DNA from: Bacteroidales bacterium UBA6366
Lineage (GTDB): Bacteria; Bacteroidota; Bacteroidia; Bacteroidales; UBA932
Length of the DNA: 35,918 nucleotides
Direction of reading: 5' to 3'
Assembly (NCBI GenBank): GCA_002438845.1
Contig: DJRG01000097.1
Coordinates: 1 to 35,918 of the forward strand
The notes under the pieces are model-generated. The model was not told the origin of the DNA, did no database searches, and worked only from the letters and a program-made list of their open reading frames with translations. The position numbers were made by a program, and so were the translations under genes. Below, in pieces: positions 7,243 through 15,434 of the stretch (its first letter is position 1; each line of letters opens with the position of its first letter).

Positions 7243-9288
7243 TTAATTATTCTTTCTCTGCGGATAGACCACCCTTTCATGGTAAATCTGCGAAAGGTAC
7301 GATTTAAGGGTCTCCTTAACCGTGTTGAGTTCCTTTATCGAGATGTCGGCTTCGTCAAACTGGCCTATTTTCATCTTGGATGCGACTATATTCTCGACAA
7401 AAGTTGAGAATGTGGCCGCTGAGTTGTCCTTCAATGTCCTGGAGGCCGCCTCCAGGGTGTCGCAGACCATGAGGATGATCTGCTCCTTTGTCTGAGGCTT
7501 GCGGCCAGGGTAGAAGAAATCCGAAACGTCATTCGGGTCTCCCCCTTCGTTCAGATACTTGTTGTAGAAATAAGACGTGTTGGAAGTTCCGTGATGTGTC
7601 AGGATAAAGTCCTGAATGACATCCGGAAGCCTGTTTTCCCTGGCGAGCTCAAGGCCGTCGGAGACATGCTTTATTATCGCCCTTGCACTCTCCTTCGGAG
7701 TCAGGTTCTCGTGATAATGGACTCCCCCCGGAGACATGCTCTCGTTCTCTATGAAACAGAGAGGATTCTTCATCTTGCCGATGTCGTGGTAAAGTGCTCC
7801 GGCACGCACCAGAAGCACATTGGCGTCAATCGCGCGGGCGGCTGCGTCGCACATATTCATCACCTGAAGGGAATGCTGGAAAGTCCCCGGCGCCTTGTGC
7901 TCCAATTCCCTCAAAAGTTTGTTGTTCGTGTCGCAAAGTTCCCGGAGCCTCGAGCTGGAGACAAGGTTGAACATCCTCTCGAACAAGTAGATGAGAGGAT
8001 AGCCGGCAACGATGAGCATCGAGCCGATGAACATGTAGAGCACGGCGATGTAAGGATCATCATTGACCATGTCGATCAGCCTGAATCCGAAATAGGTGAC
8101 AAGCTGGCTGACGAACACGATCCCCGCCATGATGAACTGCTGCCACCCCTGATTGAAGAACTTGAACACAAAGACCGCGATGATGCTCGCGAGCAGGAAC
8201 ATGACAAAAAGTAATGTACCGTTCTCGGCGAAGACAAGAAGCGGCAGGAAGGACACGCAGCAGATCGGGAAGATCACCTTGTTCTTGAAAAACGCCTCCA
8301 GATAGAGGGCCGTCAGCGTGAACGGCACCATGTAGAGGCAGCGAGGAGCGAACTTGTTGATTGCCAAAGCCAGAACCGAGGCGATGACGAATATGAAGAT
8401 CAGGTACCAGAACTTACGATGATCCAGAAACAGTTTCCTGTTCAGAAAATAGATCATCAGGAAGAACATCAGCACCAACACGAAGGCGAGAAACGCGTTG
8501 CCGAGCCAGAAAAGGATTCTCGGCCCGCCGTAACCCATGCTGTTCTCGTACTCGACCTTATAGGAATCAAGCATCTGCGCTATCTCGGCGGTCACGATCT
8601 CCCCTTCGGAGACAATCAGCTGGCCCGCGCTCACAAAGCCTTGCGTCGTAGAGATCTGGCCTGTTGACTCTGAGCGGACAAGCTCGGTTGTCTTCGCATC
8701 GTAGTCAAGATTAGGGACGATGAAATCGTAGATCCCGGTGGCTCTGAGGACAGAATCAACATTGATTTTCGGATACTTGGCAGTCACGGAGGACAGAAGA
8801 CGGTTCTTGGCCTCCGACTCCTTGAAGACCTCCTCAACCGGTTTCTTCACAGCCCTTTTGTCCCTCTGGATGTAGAGGACAGCTCCGGAAGGATCAACCC
8901 GTCCATCCAGTTTCACACCCTCATCCGGCACCACTCCATTCGAGTAGATCCCATCCATCGAAGACACAATCAGAGGACGGAGGTATGAATATGCCCCCAT
9001 GTCTATGCCCTCAGCGGCCTTACGGCAATTGTCAACCACGTCCTGACGATAGCGGTAATAAGGGATGACAACAGACTTGCTTCTGCTTCTCTCCTCCCTT
9101 ATCTGCTCATCGGTCTTGAGGATCGGAAAGTCAAACTGCGCCAAAAGGGTCTCATGGGACCACGGCGAGCCCTTCCTGTAGTCGTAACTGAATTTCGCTG
9201 TCCTCGGAAACATCAGTGTGAGGATCAGGAAAAGTACGGCCAGAGGGGTAAGGATTCTGTAGTTTATGGACACTCGAGGCAGTTTCAT
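7243..9288 (-). CDS. 7TM-HD family membrane phosphohydrolase (PgpH/YqfF-like, probable c-di-AMP phosphodiesterase)
   Basis: The product has 681 residues. A first membrane helix (about 11-28) is followed by a large extracytoplasmic domain to about residue 260 (the 7TMR-HDED type), then a block of seven or so membrane helices and a cytoplasmic HD domain. The HD motif is LYHDIGK (H501, D502), and further metal ligands are in HYHENLTPKES and THHGTSNTSYFY (about 564-575). Domain order and length match PgpH/YqfF, whose characterised members hydrolyse c-di-AMP to pApA. I infer that activity by homology. It sits 12 bp after the short-chain dehydrogenase and 21 bp before tig, all minus strand. Confidence 0.88.
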   Translation of the reverse strand: MKLPRVSINYRILTPLAVLFLILTLMFPRTAKFSYDYRKGSPWSHETLLAQFDFPILKTDEQIREERSRSKSVVIPYYRYRQDVVDNCRKAAEGIDMGAYSYLRPLIVSSMDGIYSNGVVPDEGVKLDGRVDPSGAVLYIQRDKRAVKKPVEEVFKESEAKNRLLSSVTAKYPKINVDSVLRATGIYDFIVPNLDYDAKTTELVRSESTGQISTTQGFVSAGQLIVSEGEIVTAEIAQMLDSYKVEYENSMGYGGPRILFWLGNAFLAFVLVLMFFLMIYFLNRKLFLDHRKFWYLIFIFVIASVLALAINKFAPRCLYMVPFTLTALYLEAFFKNKVIFPICCVSFLPLLVFAENGTLLFVMFLLASIIAVFVFKFFNQGWQQFIMAGIVFVSQLVTYFGFRLIDMVNDDPYIAVLYMFIGSMLIVAGYPLIYLFERMFNLVSSSRLRELCDTNNKLLRELEHKAPGTFQHSLQVMNMCDAAARAIDANVLLVRAGALYHDIGKMKNPLCFIENESMSPGGVHYHENLTPKESARAIIKHVSDGLELARENRLPDVIQDFILTHHGTSNTSYFYNKYLNEGGDPNDVSDFFYPGRKPQTKEQIILMVCDTLEAASRTLKDNSAATFSTFVENIVASKMKIGQFDEADISIKELNTVKETLKSYLSQIYHERVVYPQRKNN

Positions 9289-9300
9289 TCTTCTATTCTG

Positions 9301-10122
9301 TTATTTGAACGGGCTTCCCGCCTCCTTGGCGATGAAACCGTAGGTCAACTTGTCTGTCAAACGAGGGAAAAGCCTGTGAGCCAGCACAGTGATCTTTCCA
9401 AGACCAGTGAGTATCATCTGGGATTTCCTCTTCTCTAAACCCTTGGCAAGGTATTCGGCACACTTCTCGGCGCTCATCAGCTTGTCCTCTTTGAGAGGGG
9501 TCTCCCCTTGAGGGCTTCCATCGGCTGTCAAGGCTGCCTTACGGACATTGGAGTCAGTGTAGCCGGGGGCGAAGACGAGCACATTAAGACCGTCCTTCAG
9601 ATGCTCGATACGGATAGCGTCAAGGAAGCCTCGGATGGCGTACTTGGACGCTGAATATCCAGTCCTTGCGGGAAGGGCGGAGAATCCGGCGATGGAAATC
9701 ACTCCGACAACCTGCCCCTTGCTCTGGAGCAAATACGGCAGGGCGAATTTCGTACACTGCACAGTGCCCCAGAAATTCACATCCATCAGTGAGTGGATCA
9801 CACTGAGATCCAAGTCCTTGAACATCGCCCTCATCGAGATCCCGGCATTATTGACCAGAATGTCGATGCGGCCGTATTTCCGTACTGTACAGTCTATAAG
9901 GTTGCGGCAGTCATCCTCCTTCGTGACATCTGTCTTCACGCAGAGCACTTTCTCCGGATCAGAGTTCACAGACGGGGCGAGCTCCTGAAGCTTGTCCAGA
10001 GACCTCGCCGCCATCACGACGTCAGCGCCGAACGACCCAAAGAGACGGGCGGAAGCCAACCCTATTCCAGAGCTGGCTCCCGTAATGATAATGACCTTGT
10101 CCTTGAAATATTCAGGATTCAT
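9301..10122 (-). CDS. Short-chain dehydrogenase/reductase, possible 3-ketosphinganine or 3-ketocapnine reductase
   Basis: With ATG at 10122 the product has 273 residues; an in-frame GTG at 10131 would add three. Classical SDR features are the TGASSGIG nucleotide loop (14-21), NNAG (91-94), N116, S143 in SIAG, and the YSASK catalytic pair Y156/K160. R in AARS after beta-2 suggests NADPH preference. The C-terminal region is extended and basic, as in 3-ketodihydrosphingosine reductases. It lies 23 bp downstream of an alpha-oxoamine synthase on the same strand. In this pathway the synthase makes a 3-keto long-chain amino base and an SDR reduces the ketone. Family membership is firm; the specific substrate is inferred from this pairing. 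Confidence 0.85.
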   Translation of the reverse strand: MNPEYFKDKVIIITGASSGIGLASARLFGSFGADVVMAARSLDKLQELAPSVNSDPEKVLCVKTDVTKEDDCRNLIDCTVRKYGRIDILVNNAGISMRAMFKDLDLSVIHSLMDVNFWGTVQCTKFALPYLLQSKGQVVGVISIAGFSALPARTGYSASKYAIRGFLDAIRIEHLKDGLNVLVFAPGYTDSNVRKAALTADGSPQGETPLKEDKLMSAEKCAEYLAKGLEKRKSQMILTGLGKITVLAHRLFPRLTDKLTYGFIAKEAGSPFK

Positions 10123-10145
10123 ACAAGCCACTGCTCAGCAAATGA

Positions 10146-11411
10146 TTACATAATGGTCTTAGCGGCGATGTCATCACCGTCGTAAGCGCCTGCATCAAGT
10201 TTCTGCTTGATCTCCTTGAAAGCGTTGAGAGTGTAGGCGATGTCTTCGTCGGTGTGGGCGGCGGTACAAACGATTCTGAATATCACCATGCCCTTAGGGA
10301 TGACAGGATAGATGACCATCGAGCAGAAGATGCGGTAGTTCTCACGGAGATCCATCGCGATCTTAGTGGCCTGGGCCACGCCGCCACCGTCAATGTGGAT
10401 AGGAATCACGCAGGCCTGGGCCTCTCCGATGTCGAATCCAAGTTCCTTGAAGCCTTCCTGAAGAGTGTGGGTCACATGCCAGCACTTCCTGCGGAGCTCG
10501 TCCCCTTCCGGAGACATGATGATCTCAAGACGCTTTATGTTGCCGTACACGAAAGCCATAGGCTGGGACTTGGCATACATCTGCGAGCGCATGTTCAGAC
10601 GCAGATAGTTGATGATCTTCCGAGGACCGGCGATGAAGCCGCCGATCGAAGCCATTGACTTGGCGAACGCACCGATGTAAAGGTCTATGCCTTCCATGCA
10701 GTGAAGTTCCTCTGAGGTTCCGCGGCCGTGCTCTCCAAGAAGGCCGAAGCCATGGGCATCGTCAATGAATATGCGGAAGCTGTACTTCTTCTTGAGTTCT
10801 ACGATCTTGTCGAGAATACCCATCGCTCCGGTCATGCCGAAGACTCCCTCGGTGATGAGGAGGACTCCACCGCCACTCTCCTCGGCCTCCTTGCAGGCTC
10901 TTGCAAGCACCTTCTCGCAGTCAACGATGTTGTTGTGACGGTACTTGTACTTGCTTCCGATGTGCAGACGGATTCCGTCAAGGAGGCAGGCGTGAGCCTC
11001 GGCGTCATAGACGATGACATCATGGCGGGCCGTCAGGCAGTCAATCGCTGAGACAATTCCCTGGTAGCCGAAATTGAAGAGGAACGCGTCCTCCTTCTTC
11101 TCGAAGTCAGCGAACATCCTCTCAAGCTTCTCATGCAGAGCCGTGTGGCCGGAAAGCATGCGGCTTCCCATAGGATAGGCCAGTCCCCATTTAGCGGCGC
11201 CCTCGGCGTCAGCCTTGCGCACCTCCGGGTGGTTGGCAAGTCCGAGATAGTTGTTCAGACTCCAGTTCAGGACCTCTTTCCCGTTGAAAGTCATGTGAGG
11301 GCCAAGCTCGCCCTCGAGTTTCGGGTACATGTAGTAGCCGAATCCCTGATTGAAATATTGTCCGATAGGACCGCCCGAATCCCTTTCGATTCTGTCAAAA
11401 ATGTCAAGCAT
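10146..11411 (-). CDS. PLP-dependent alpha-oxoamine synthase (serine palmitoyltransferase / cysteate acyltransferase-like)
   Basis: The product has 421 residues. Alpha-oxoamine synthases condense an amino acid with an acyl thioester. Key features are NNYLGLANHP (53-62), the substrate and PLP histidine region DAEAHACLLDG (about 136-146), IDDAHGFG (about 217-224) and the PLP lysine in FAKSMASIGG (K251). The sequence type matches the Bacteroidota group often annotated as 2-amino-3-ketobutyrate CoA ligase or serine palmitoyltransferase. It is not the classic Bacteroides SPT type. Flavobacterial relatives include the cysteate acyltransferase of capnine (sulfonolipid) synthesis. The reductase next door supports long-chain base synthesis over threonine breakdown. 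Whether serine or cysteate is used cannot be told from sequence alone. gyrB lies 53 bp upstream on the same strand. Confidence 0.85.
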   Translation of the reverse strand: MLDIFDRIERDSGGPIGQYFNQGFGYYMYPKLEGELGPHMTFNGKEVLNWSLNNYLGLANHPEVRKADAEGAAKWGLAYPMGSRMLSGHTALHEKLERMFADFEKKEDAFLFNFGYQGIVSAIDCLTARHDVIVYDAEAHACLLDGIRLHIGSKYKYRHNNIVDCEKVLARACKEAEESGGGVLLITEGVFGMTGAMGILDKIVELKKKYSFRIFIDDAHGFGLLGEHGRGTSEELHCMEGIDLYIGAFAKSMASIGGFIAGPRKIINYLRLNMRSQMYAKSQPMAFVYGNIKRLEIIMSPEGDELRRKCWHVTHTLQEGFKELGFDIGEAQACVIPIHIDGGGVAQATKIAMDLRENYRIFCSMVIYPVIPKGMVIFRIVCTAAHTDEDIAYTLNAFKEIKQKLDAGAYDGDDIAAKTIM

Positions 11412-11464
11412 CGTGTGTATTGGTTTTTAATATTATCTGAATATTATATTGACGCCCCTGTTCG

Positions 11465-13474
11465 TTACGCGTCGATGTTGGCGTAATGCGCGTTCTCCTC
11501 GATAAACTGCCTTCTTGGAGGGACATCGTCACCCATAAGCATCGAGAATGTCCTCTCGGCCTCGGCGGCGTTGTCAATCGTGATCTTGCGCAGGCGCCTC
11601 TTTGAAGGGTCCATGGTGGTGTCCCACAGCTGCTCGTCGCTCATCTCACCAAGACCTTTGTACCTCTGAACGGTCACTCCCTTGTCCGAGCCTTTCCCAA
11701 GACGTGCCGTCGCCTCAAACCTCTGCTCGTCAGTCCAGCAATAGACTTCCTCCTTGCCTTTCTTGACAAGGTAGAGCGGCGGGGTGGCGAGATAGACATA
11801 GCCGTTCTTGATGAGGTCGAACATATAGCGGAAGAAGAACGTCAGGATCAGGCAGGCGATGTGGCTTCCGTCGACATCGGCATCGGTCATGATGATGACC
11901 TTGTGGTAGCGGAGCTTGCTGAGGTCCATCCTCTTCTCTCCGTTCTCGTCTTCCTGCGCCACTGTGACACCAAGGGCTGTGTAGATGTTACGGATCTCCT
12001 CGCTGTCAAAGGCGCGGTCGCCGGCGGCCTTCTCGACGTTGAGAATCTTACCTCTCAGCGGTAGAATCGCCTGGATTCTTCTGTCACGTCCCTGCTTGGC
12101 GGTGCCGCCGGCGGAATCTCCCTCGACAAGGAACAGCTCGCATCTCTCCGGATTCCTCTCCGAACAGTCAGCCAGTTTGCCAGGCATTCCGGCTCCGGTC
12201 ATCGCGGTCTTTCTCTGCACCATCTCGCGGGCCTTGCGGGCGGCGCTGCGGGCGGTAGCCGCAAGCACGATCTTCTCAATGAGAAGCTTACCCTCTTTCG
12301 GGTGCTCCTCAAGGTACTGATCCATGGCTGCGGAAGTGGCCTGCGACACAGCTGATGTCGCCTCAGGGTTACCAAGTTTGGTCTTTGTCTGACCCTCGAA
12401 CTGCGGCTCGGCGATCTTGACAGAGACAACAGCAGTCAATCCCTCACGGAAATCCTCCGGGGCCAGATCGCCCTTGAACTTGGCGAGGAGGTTGTTCTTC
12501 TCGGCATAGTTCTTCAGCGAACGCGAAAGTCCCATCTTGAAGCCCTGAAGGTGGGTTCCTCCCTCGATGGTGTTGATGTTGTTGACGTATGAATATATCT
12601 TCTCGGAGAATCCGTTGTTGTACGAAAGGGCGATGTCAATAGGAATCACCTTGTCGCTCTGCACGCAGATCGGCTCGGGAATGAGCTGCATGGCACCGGC
12701 GTCGAGATAGTCGATGAACTCCTTGAGGCCTTCCTTTGAATAGAAAACATCGCTGCGGTAAAGCTGCTTGCCGGTTGGCTTGGAGTTGCCGTTCTCATCG
12801 GTGACATATTCATCAACCAATTCCCTCTCGTCGGTGATGGTGATCTTGATACCTTTGTTCAGATAGGCAAGCTCACGCATCCTGGCGGCAAGGGTGTCGT
12901 ATTTGTAGACATTTGTCTGTGTGAATATGGTAGGGTCCGGATGGAAGGTGATGATGGTCCCGGTGTCGTTGCAGTCGCCAACGATCTCCACAGGTCCGAG
13001 CGGCTTGCCCTTTGAATATTTCTGCACGAAAACATGTCCCTCGCGATGCACCTCCGCTATCAAGCTGTCGGACAAGGCGTTCACGCAGGAGACGCCGACG
13101 CCGTGCAGACCTCCGGACACCTTGTAGCTGTCCTTGTTGAACTTACCTCCGGCATGAAGTACGGTCATGACGACCTCAAGTGCCGAGCGGTGCTCTTTCG
13201 GGTGCATTCCGGTCGGGATTCCTCGTCCGTTATCGGTCACCCTTATGGAGTTGTCGGGGAGGATGGTGACACTGATGTCGGTACAGTAACCGGCCATGGC
13301 CTCGTCAATACCGTTGTCTACCACCTCGTAGACCAGATGATGGAGTCCCCTCTCGCCGATGTCTCCAATGTACATCGAAGGTCTTTTCCTCACAGCCTCC
13401 AGACCTTCAAGCACCTGAATGCTGCTCGCGGAATACTGTTCTTCCGCTTTCTTCATCTCTTCGTTCTCAATCAT
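11465..13474 (-). CDS. gyrB: DNA gyrase subunit B
   Basis: The product has 669 residues. It is the ATPase subunit of type IIA topoisomerase, which introduces negative supercoils. The ATP-binding Bergerat features EVVDNGIDEAMAGY and NGRGIPTG are near the N-terminus. The Toprim features FLVEGDSAGG and TDADVDGSHI, and the PLRGKILNVEKA segment, follow. The length is that of compact GyrB without the large C-terminal insert of the enterobacterial protein. ParE is the main alternative, but overall features favour GyrB. ATG at 13474 is preceded by a likely promoter at 13525-13555. It begins the long minus-strand run down to clpX. Confidence 0.96.
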   Translation of the reverse strand: MIENEEMKKAEEQYSASSIQVLEGLEAVRKRPSMYIGDIGERGLHHLVYEVVDNGIDEAMAGYCTDISVTILPDNSIRVTDNGRGIPTGMHPKEHRSALEVVMTVLHAGGKFNKDSYKVSGGLHGVGVSCVNALSDSLIAEVHREGHVFVQKYSKGKPLGPVEIVGDCNDTGTIITFHPDPTIFTQTNVYKYDTLAARMRELAYLNKGIKITITDERELVDEYVTDENGNSKPTGKQLYRSDVFYSKEGLKEFIDYLDAGAMQLIPEPICVQSDKVIPIDIALSYNNGFSEKIYSYVNNINTIEGGTHLQGFKMGLSRSLKNYAEKNNLLAKFKGDLAPEDFREGLTAVVSVKIAEPQFEGQTKTKLGNPEATSAVSQATSAAMDQYLEEHPKEGKLLIEKIVLAATARSAARKAREMVQRKTAMTGAGMPGKLADCSERNPERCELFLVEGDSAGGTAKQGRDRRIQAILPLRGKILNVEKAAGDRAFDSEEIRNIYTALGVTVAQEDENGEKRMDLSKLRYHKVIIMTDADVDGSHIACLILTFFFRYMFDLIKNGYVYLATPPLYLVKKGKEEVYCWTDEQRFEATARLGKGSDKGVTVQRYKGLGEMSDEQLWDTTMDPSKRRLRKITIDNAAEAERTFSMLMGDDVPPRRQFIEENAHYANIDA

Positions 13475-13524
13475 ATTCTATAGCCTGTTTTTATCAAGTT
13501 TATATGGTCTGCCCATAAAACAGA

Positions 13525-13555
13525 CAAATTTAATAAAAAAGGCGGGCAATGCGAA
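13525..13555 (-). promoter_or_regulatory. Likely gyrB promoter (TTCG-N19-TAAATTTG)
   Basis: On the minus strand a perfect -7 element TAAATTTG (13525-13532) is preceded, at exactly 19 bp, by TTCG (13552-13555), one base off the -33 consensus TTTG. The predicted start is near 13518, giving a leader of about 45 nt. The promoter overlaps the terminator hairpin of the upstream beta-barrel gene. Confidence 0.6.
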
Positions 13556-13578
13556 ATTTATTTCCACATTGCCCGTCT
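13535..13578 (-). terminator. Intrinsic terminator after the outer-membrane beta-barrel gene
   Basis: The arms at 13541-13551 and 13567-13577 form an 11-bp stem (GGGCAATG core, one G-T pair) around a 15-nt loop. On the minus strand it is followed directly by TTTTTT (13535-13540). It therefore ends transcription of the TPR/beta-barrel operon. The plus strand has only TTT after the stem. Confidence 0.8.
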
Positions 13579-13618
13579 TTCAGCTATATATTCCAAGATT
13601 ATTTCGCCACACTGGACC

Positions 13619-13647
13619 GTCGGTGCTTCGACAGGCTCAGCAACCGA
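13619..13647. repeat. REP-like palindromic element
   Basis: TCGGT-GCT and AGC-A-ACCGA form an imperfect stem of 8 bp with one bulge around the loop TCGACAGGCTC. The sequence GCTTCGACAGGCTCAGCAACC resembles dispersed intergenic palindromes that I recall from many Bacteroidota genomes. It sits 3 bp beyond the stop codon of the beta-barrel gene. Only one copy is seen in this window. Confidence 0.5.
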
Positions 13648-13650
13648 AGG

Positions 13651-15429
13651 CTACAAGCTCAGCGACACTCCCGCAGTGACCCAAAGTCCTTTCTCAGCGT
13701 AGAACGGATTCCTCTGAATCGTCTGACACAGCAGATTACCAGACTCGAGCCACAACTCAAGCTTCCTGTTGAACTTGTAACCGCAGTTCAGACCCAAATC
13801 GACATAGCCTGGCACACGCACTTTGGCATCATCGGCCAAGACTTCCTCCAACTCGCACCTGCTCTCTCGCCAAGACGAAGCCTCAACCGCCACCCCGGCA
13901 TAAAGACGAGAACTTAAGTTATACTTCGCCCTCAACCCACCACTGTACTTAGGAAGCACAAAGCCACGATTCAGAACTTCATCACTCTGGAAAGACATAC
14001 TTCTGTAACGAAGGTCAGCATCAATCTTGACACGGCTAGACTTCCAGCCCAGCAAGACATTGGCATAGATAAGGTTGATGTCGGAATATGTCAACGAGGG
14101 TAAAAGATTTCCATTGATCGCGAACAACCCCGACTCCATCAAAGCATTCCCGTACATCCCTACTCCACCATTTACGTCAAACTGAAGCGACGAGGCAATA
14201 TTGCCCTTCACACCAACCTTAGCATTCACATTCTCCACAGTGTTGTCAATCAACTGAGTCAAGGCTTCATACACCGGAGCGGCAAGAAACGAATGATTCA
14301 GATGATGGTTCCCCGAAATCTGAGATGAATATGTGTTCAGGCGGCTCCCGCCGGTAGCGTCAGCATAAAGTGACACGCTCTCTCCCACCGCGAAGCTCAC
14401 ATGAGCGTCCGGATAGACAATCTGCCCGACGTCTCCTGTCATTTTGCGGAAATAGTCCTTGGCGTCATTTCTGAAAACATATTCAAACCTGACACCCAAG
14501 TCAAGATTCCAGCGGCCGGATTTCAGCCTGTAACTCGGGATCAAAGCGATACGCCCGATATTCCCTTCGTAGAACCCACGGTAGGAGGCCGATTCCGCCT
14601 CGAATCCAACCAGAACGCTCCTACGGTTGTCCATCACAGGACCGGCCAAACCGTCAAGAAAGACCCAACTCTCATTCTGCCTGTCAGTCTCCGCCGCGTC
14701 CGGGAACGCAAATGACTTATAGTCCAGTCCGTCATTCGCCACACGCCCTCTCAACCCTATGTCGTAAAGGAAATAAGACTCGGAATCATTGTTCGAACGA
14801 ACCCTGGCGTTGAAATCCAAGGCATTATATGAGCGTGACATGACCGTGTCCCTTGCGGCGAGACCATAGTAACCGACTCCGAATGACAGAATCGTCTTAT
14901 CCCAACAGTACAGGCCATCAAAACCGGCGGATGTCAACGCGTCATGACCGCCGAAACTCTCACCGGTCTTCTTAAGACGGAAGATTCCGTCCTCCTCAAG
15001 CACGGGGCCAATCTTGTGATAATCCCCGAAATAGGACTTATGAGAGGCATAGACGCTCATCTGGAACGGGCCTTTCATCTCAGGGCTGTACACAAAGTCA
15101 ACCTGAGGATGGAAGGCATAGCCGGCGCCGGCCTTGAGATAAAGCTTACGTCCTCTCCAGGCATCCTTGGCCGGTCTCATGTTCAACATGTAAGGCTTGA
15201 AACTGTAAGCACCCTGATAAGGTTTCTCAAACACCTCGTAGTCAAAGTCCAGATCGAAGCGGAGCAGCGAATCCGGCACGTTCATCTCCAGCAAAGGCTT
15301 GTGGACCTCAGAAGAGTTGCCACGATAGGTGTTGGTGACCTCGACGGTCGGGTTGAAATTCTGTCCGAAAGAAGCAGCGGCGGTCATAAGCATCGCCGCG
15401 GAAACCAGATATATCCTTCTCATATTCAT
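13651..15429 (-). CDS. Outer-membrane beta-barrel protein (TonB-receptor-like barrel without a plug)
   Basis: With ATG at 15429 the product has 592 residues; GTG 15435 or ATG 15423 are alternatives. The signal peptide is MRRIYLVSAAMLMTAAASFGQ. No CarboxypepD-reg or plug domain precedes the barrel. From about residue 80 onward the chain shows alternating hydrophobic and polar strands with aromatic girdles (for example FQMSVYASHKSYFGDY) and ends WVTAGVSLSL, an outer-membrane beta-signal-like terminus. It starts 5 bp after the TPR gene stop and the two share a promoter and terminator. The N-terminal PDSLLRFDLDFDY motif recurs in Bacteroidota barrels that I have seen paired with TPR proteins. Substrate unknown. 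Confidence 0.8.
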   Translation of the reverse strand: MNMRRIYLVSAAMLMTAAASFGQNFNPTVEVTNTYRGNSSEVHKPLLEMNVPDSLLRFDLDFDYEVFEKPYQGAYSFKPYMLNMRPAKDAWRGRKLYLKAGAGYAFHPQVDFVYSPEMKGPFQMSVYASHKSYFGDYHKIGPVLEEDGIFRLKKTGESFGGHDALTSAGFDGLYCWDKTILSFGVGYYGLAARDTVMSRSYNALDFNARVRSNNDSESYFLYDIGLRGRVANDGLDYKSFAFPDAAETDRQNESWVFLDGLAGPVMDNRRSVLVGFEAESASYRGFYEGNIGRIALIPSYRLKSGRWNLDLGVRFEYVFRNDAKDYFRKMTGDVGQIVYPDAHVSFAVGESVSLYADATGGSRLNTYSSQISGNHHLNHSFLAAPVYEALTQLIDNTVENVNAKVGVKGNIASSLQFDVNGGVGMYGNALMESGLFAINGNLLPSLTYSDINLIYANVLLGWKSSRVKIDADLRYRSMSFQSDEVLNRGFVLPKYSGGLRAKYNLSSRLYAGVAVEASSWRESRCELEEVLADDAKVRVPGYVDLGLNCGYKFNRKLELWLESGNLLCQTIQRNPFYAEKGLWVTAGVSLSL

Positions 15430-15434
15430 TACCA

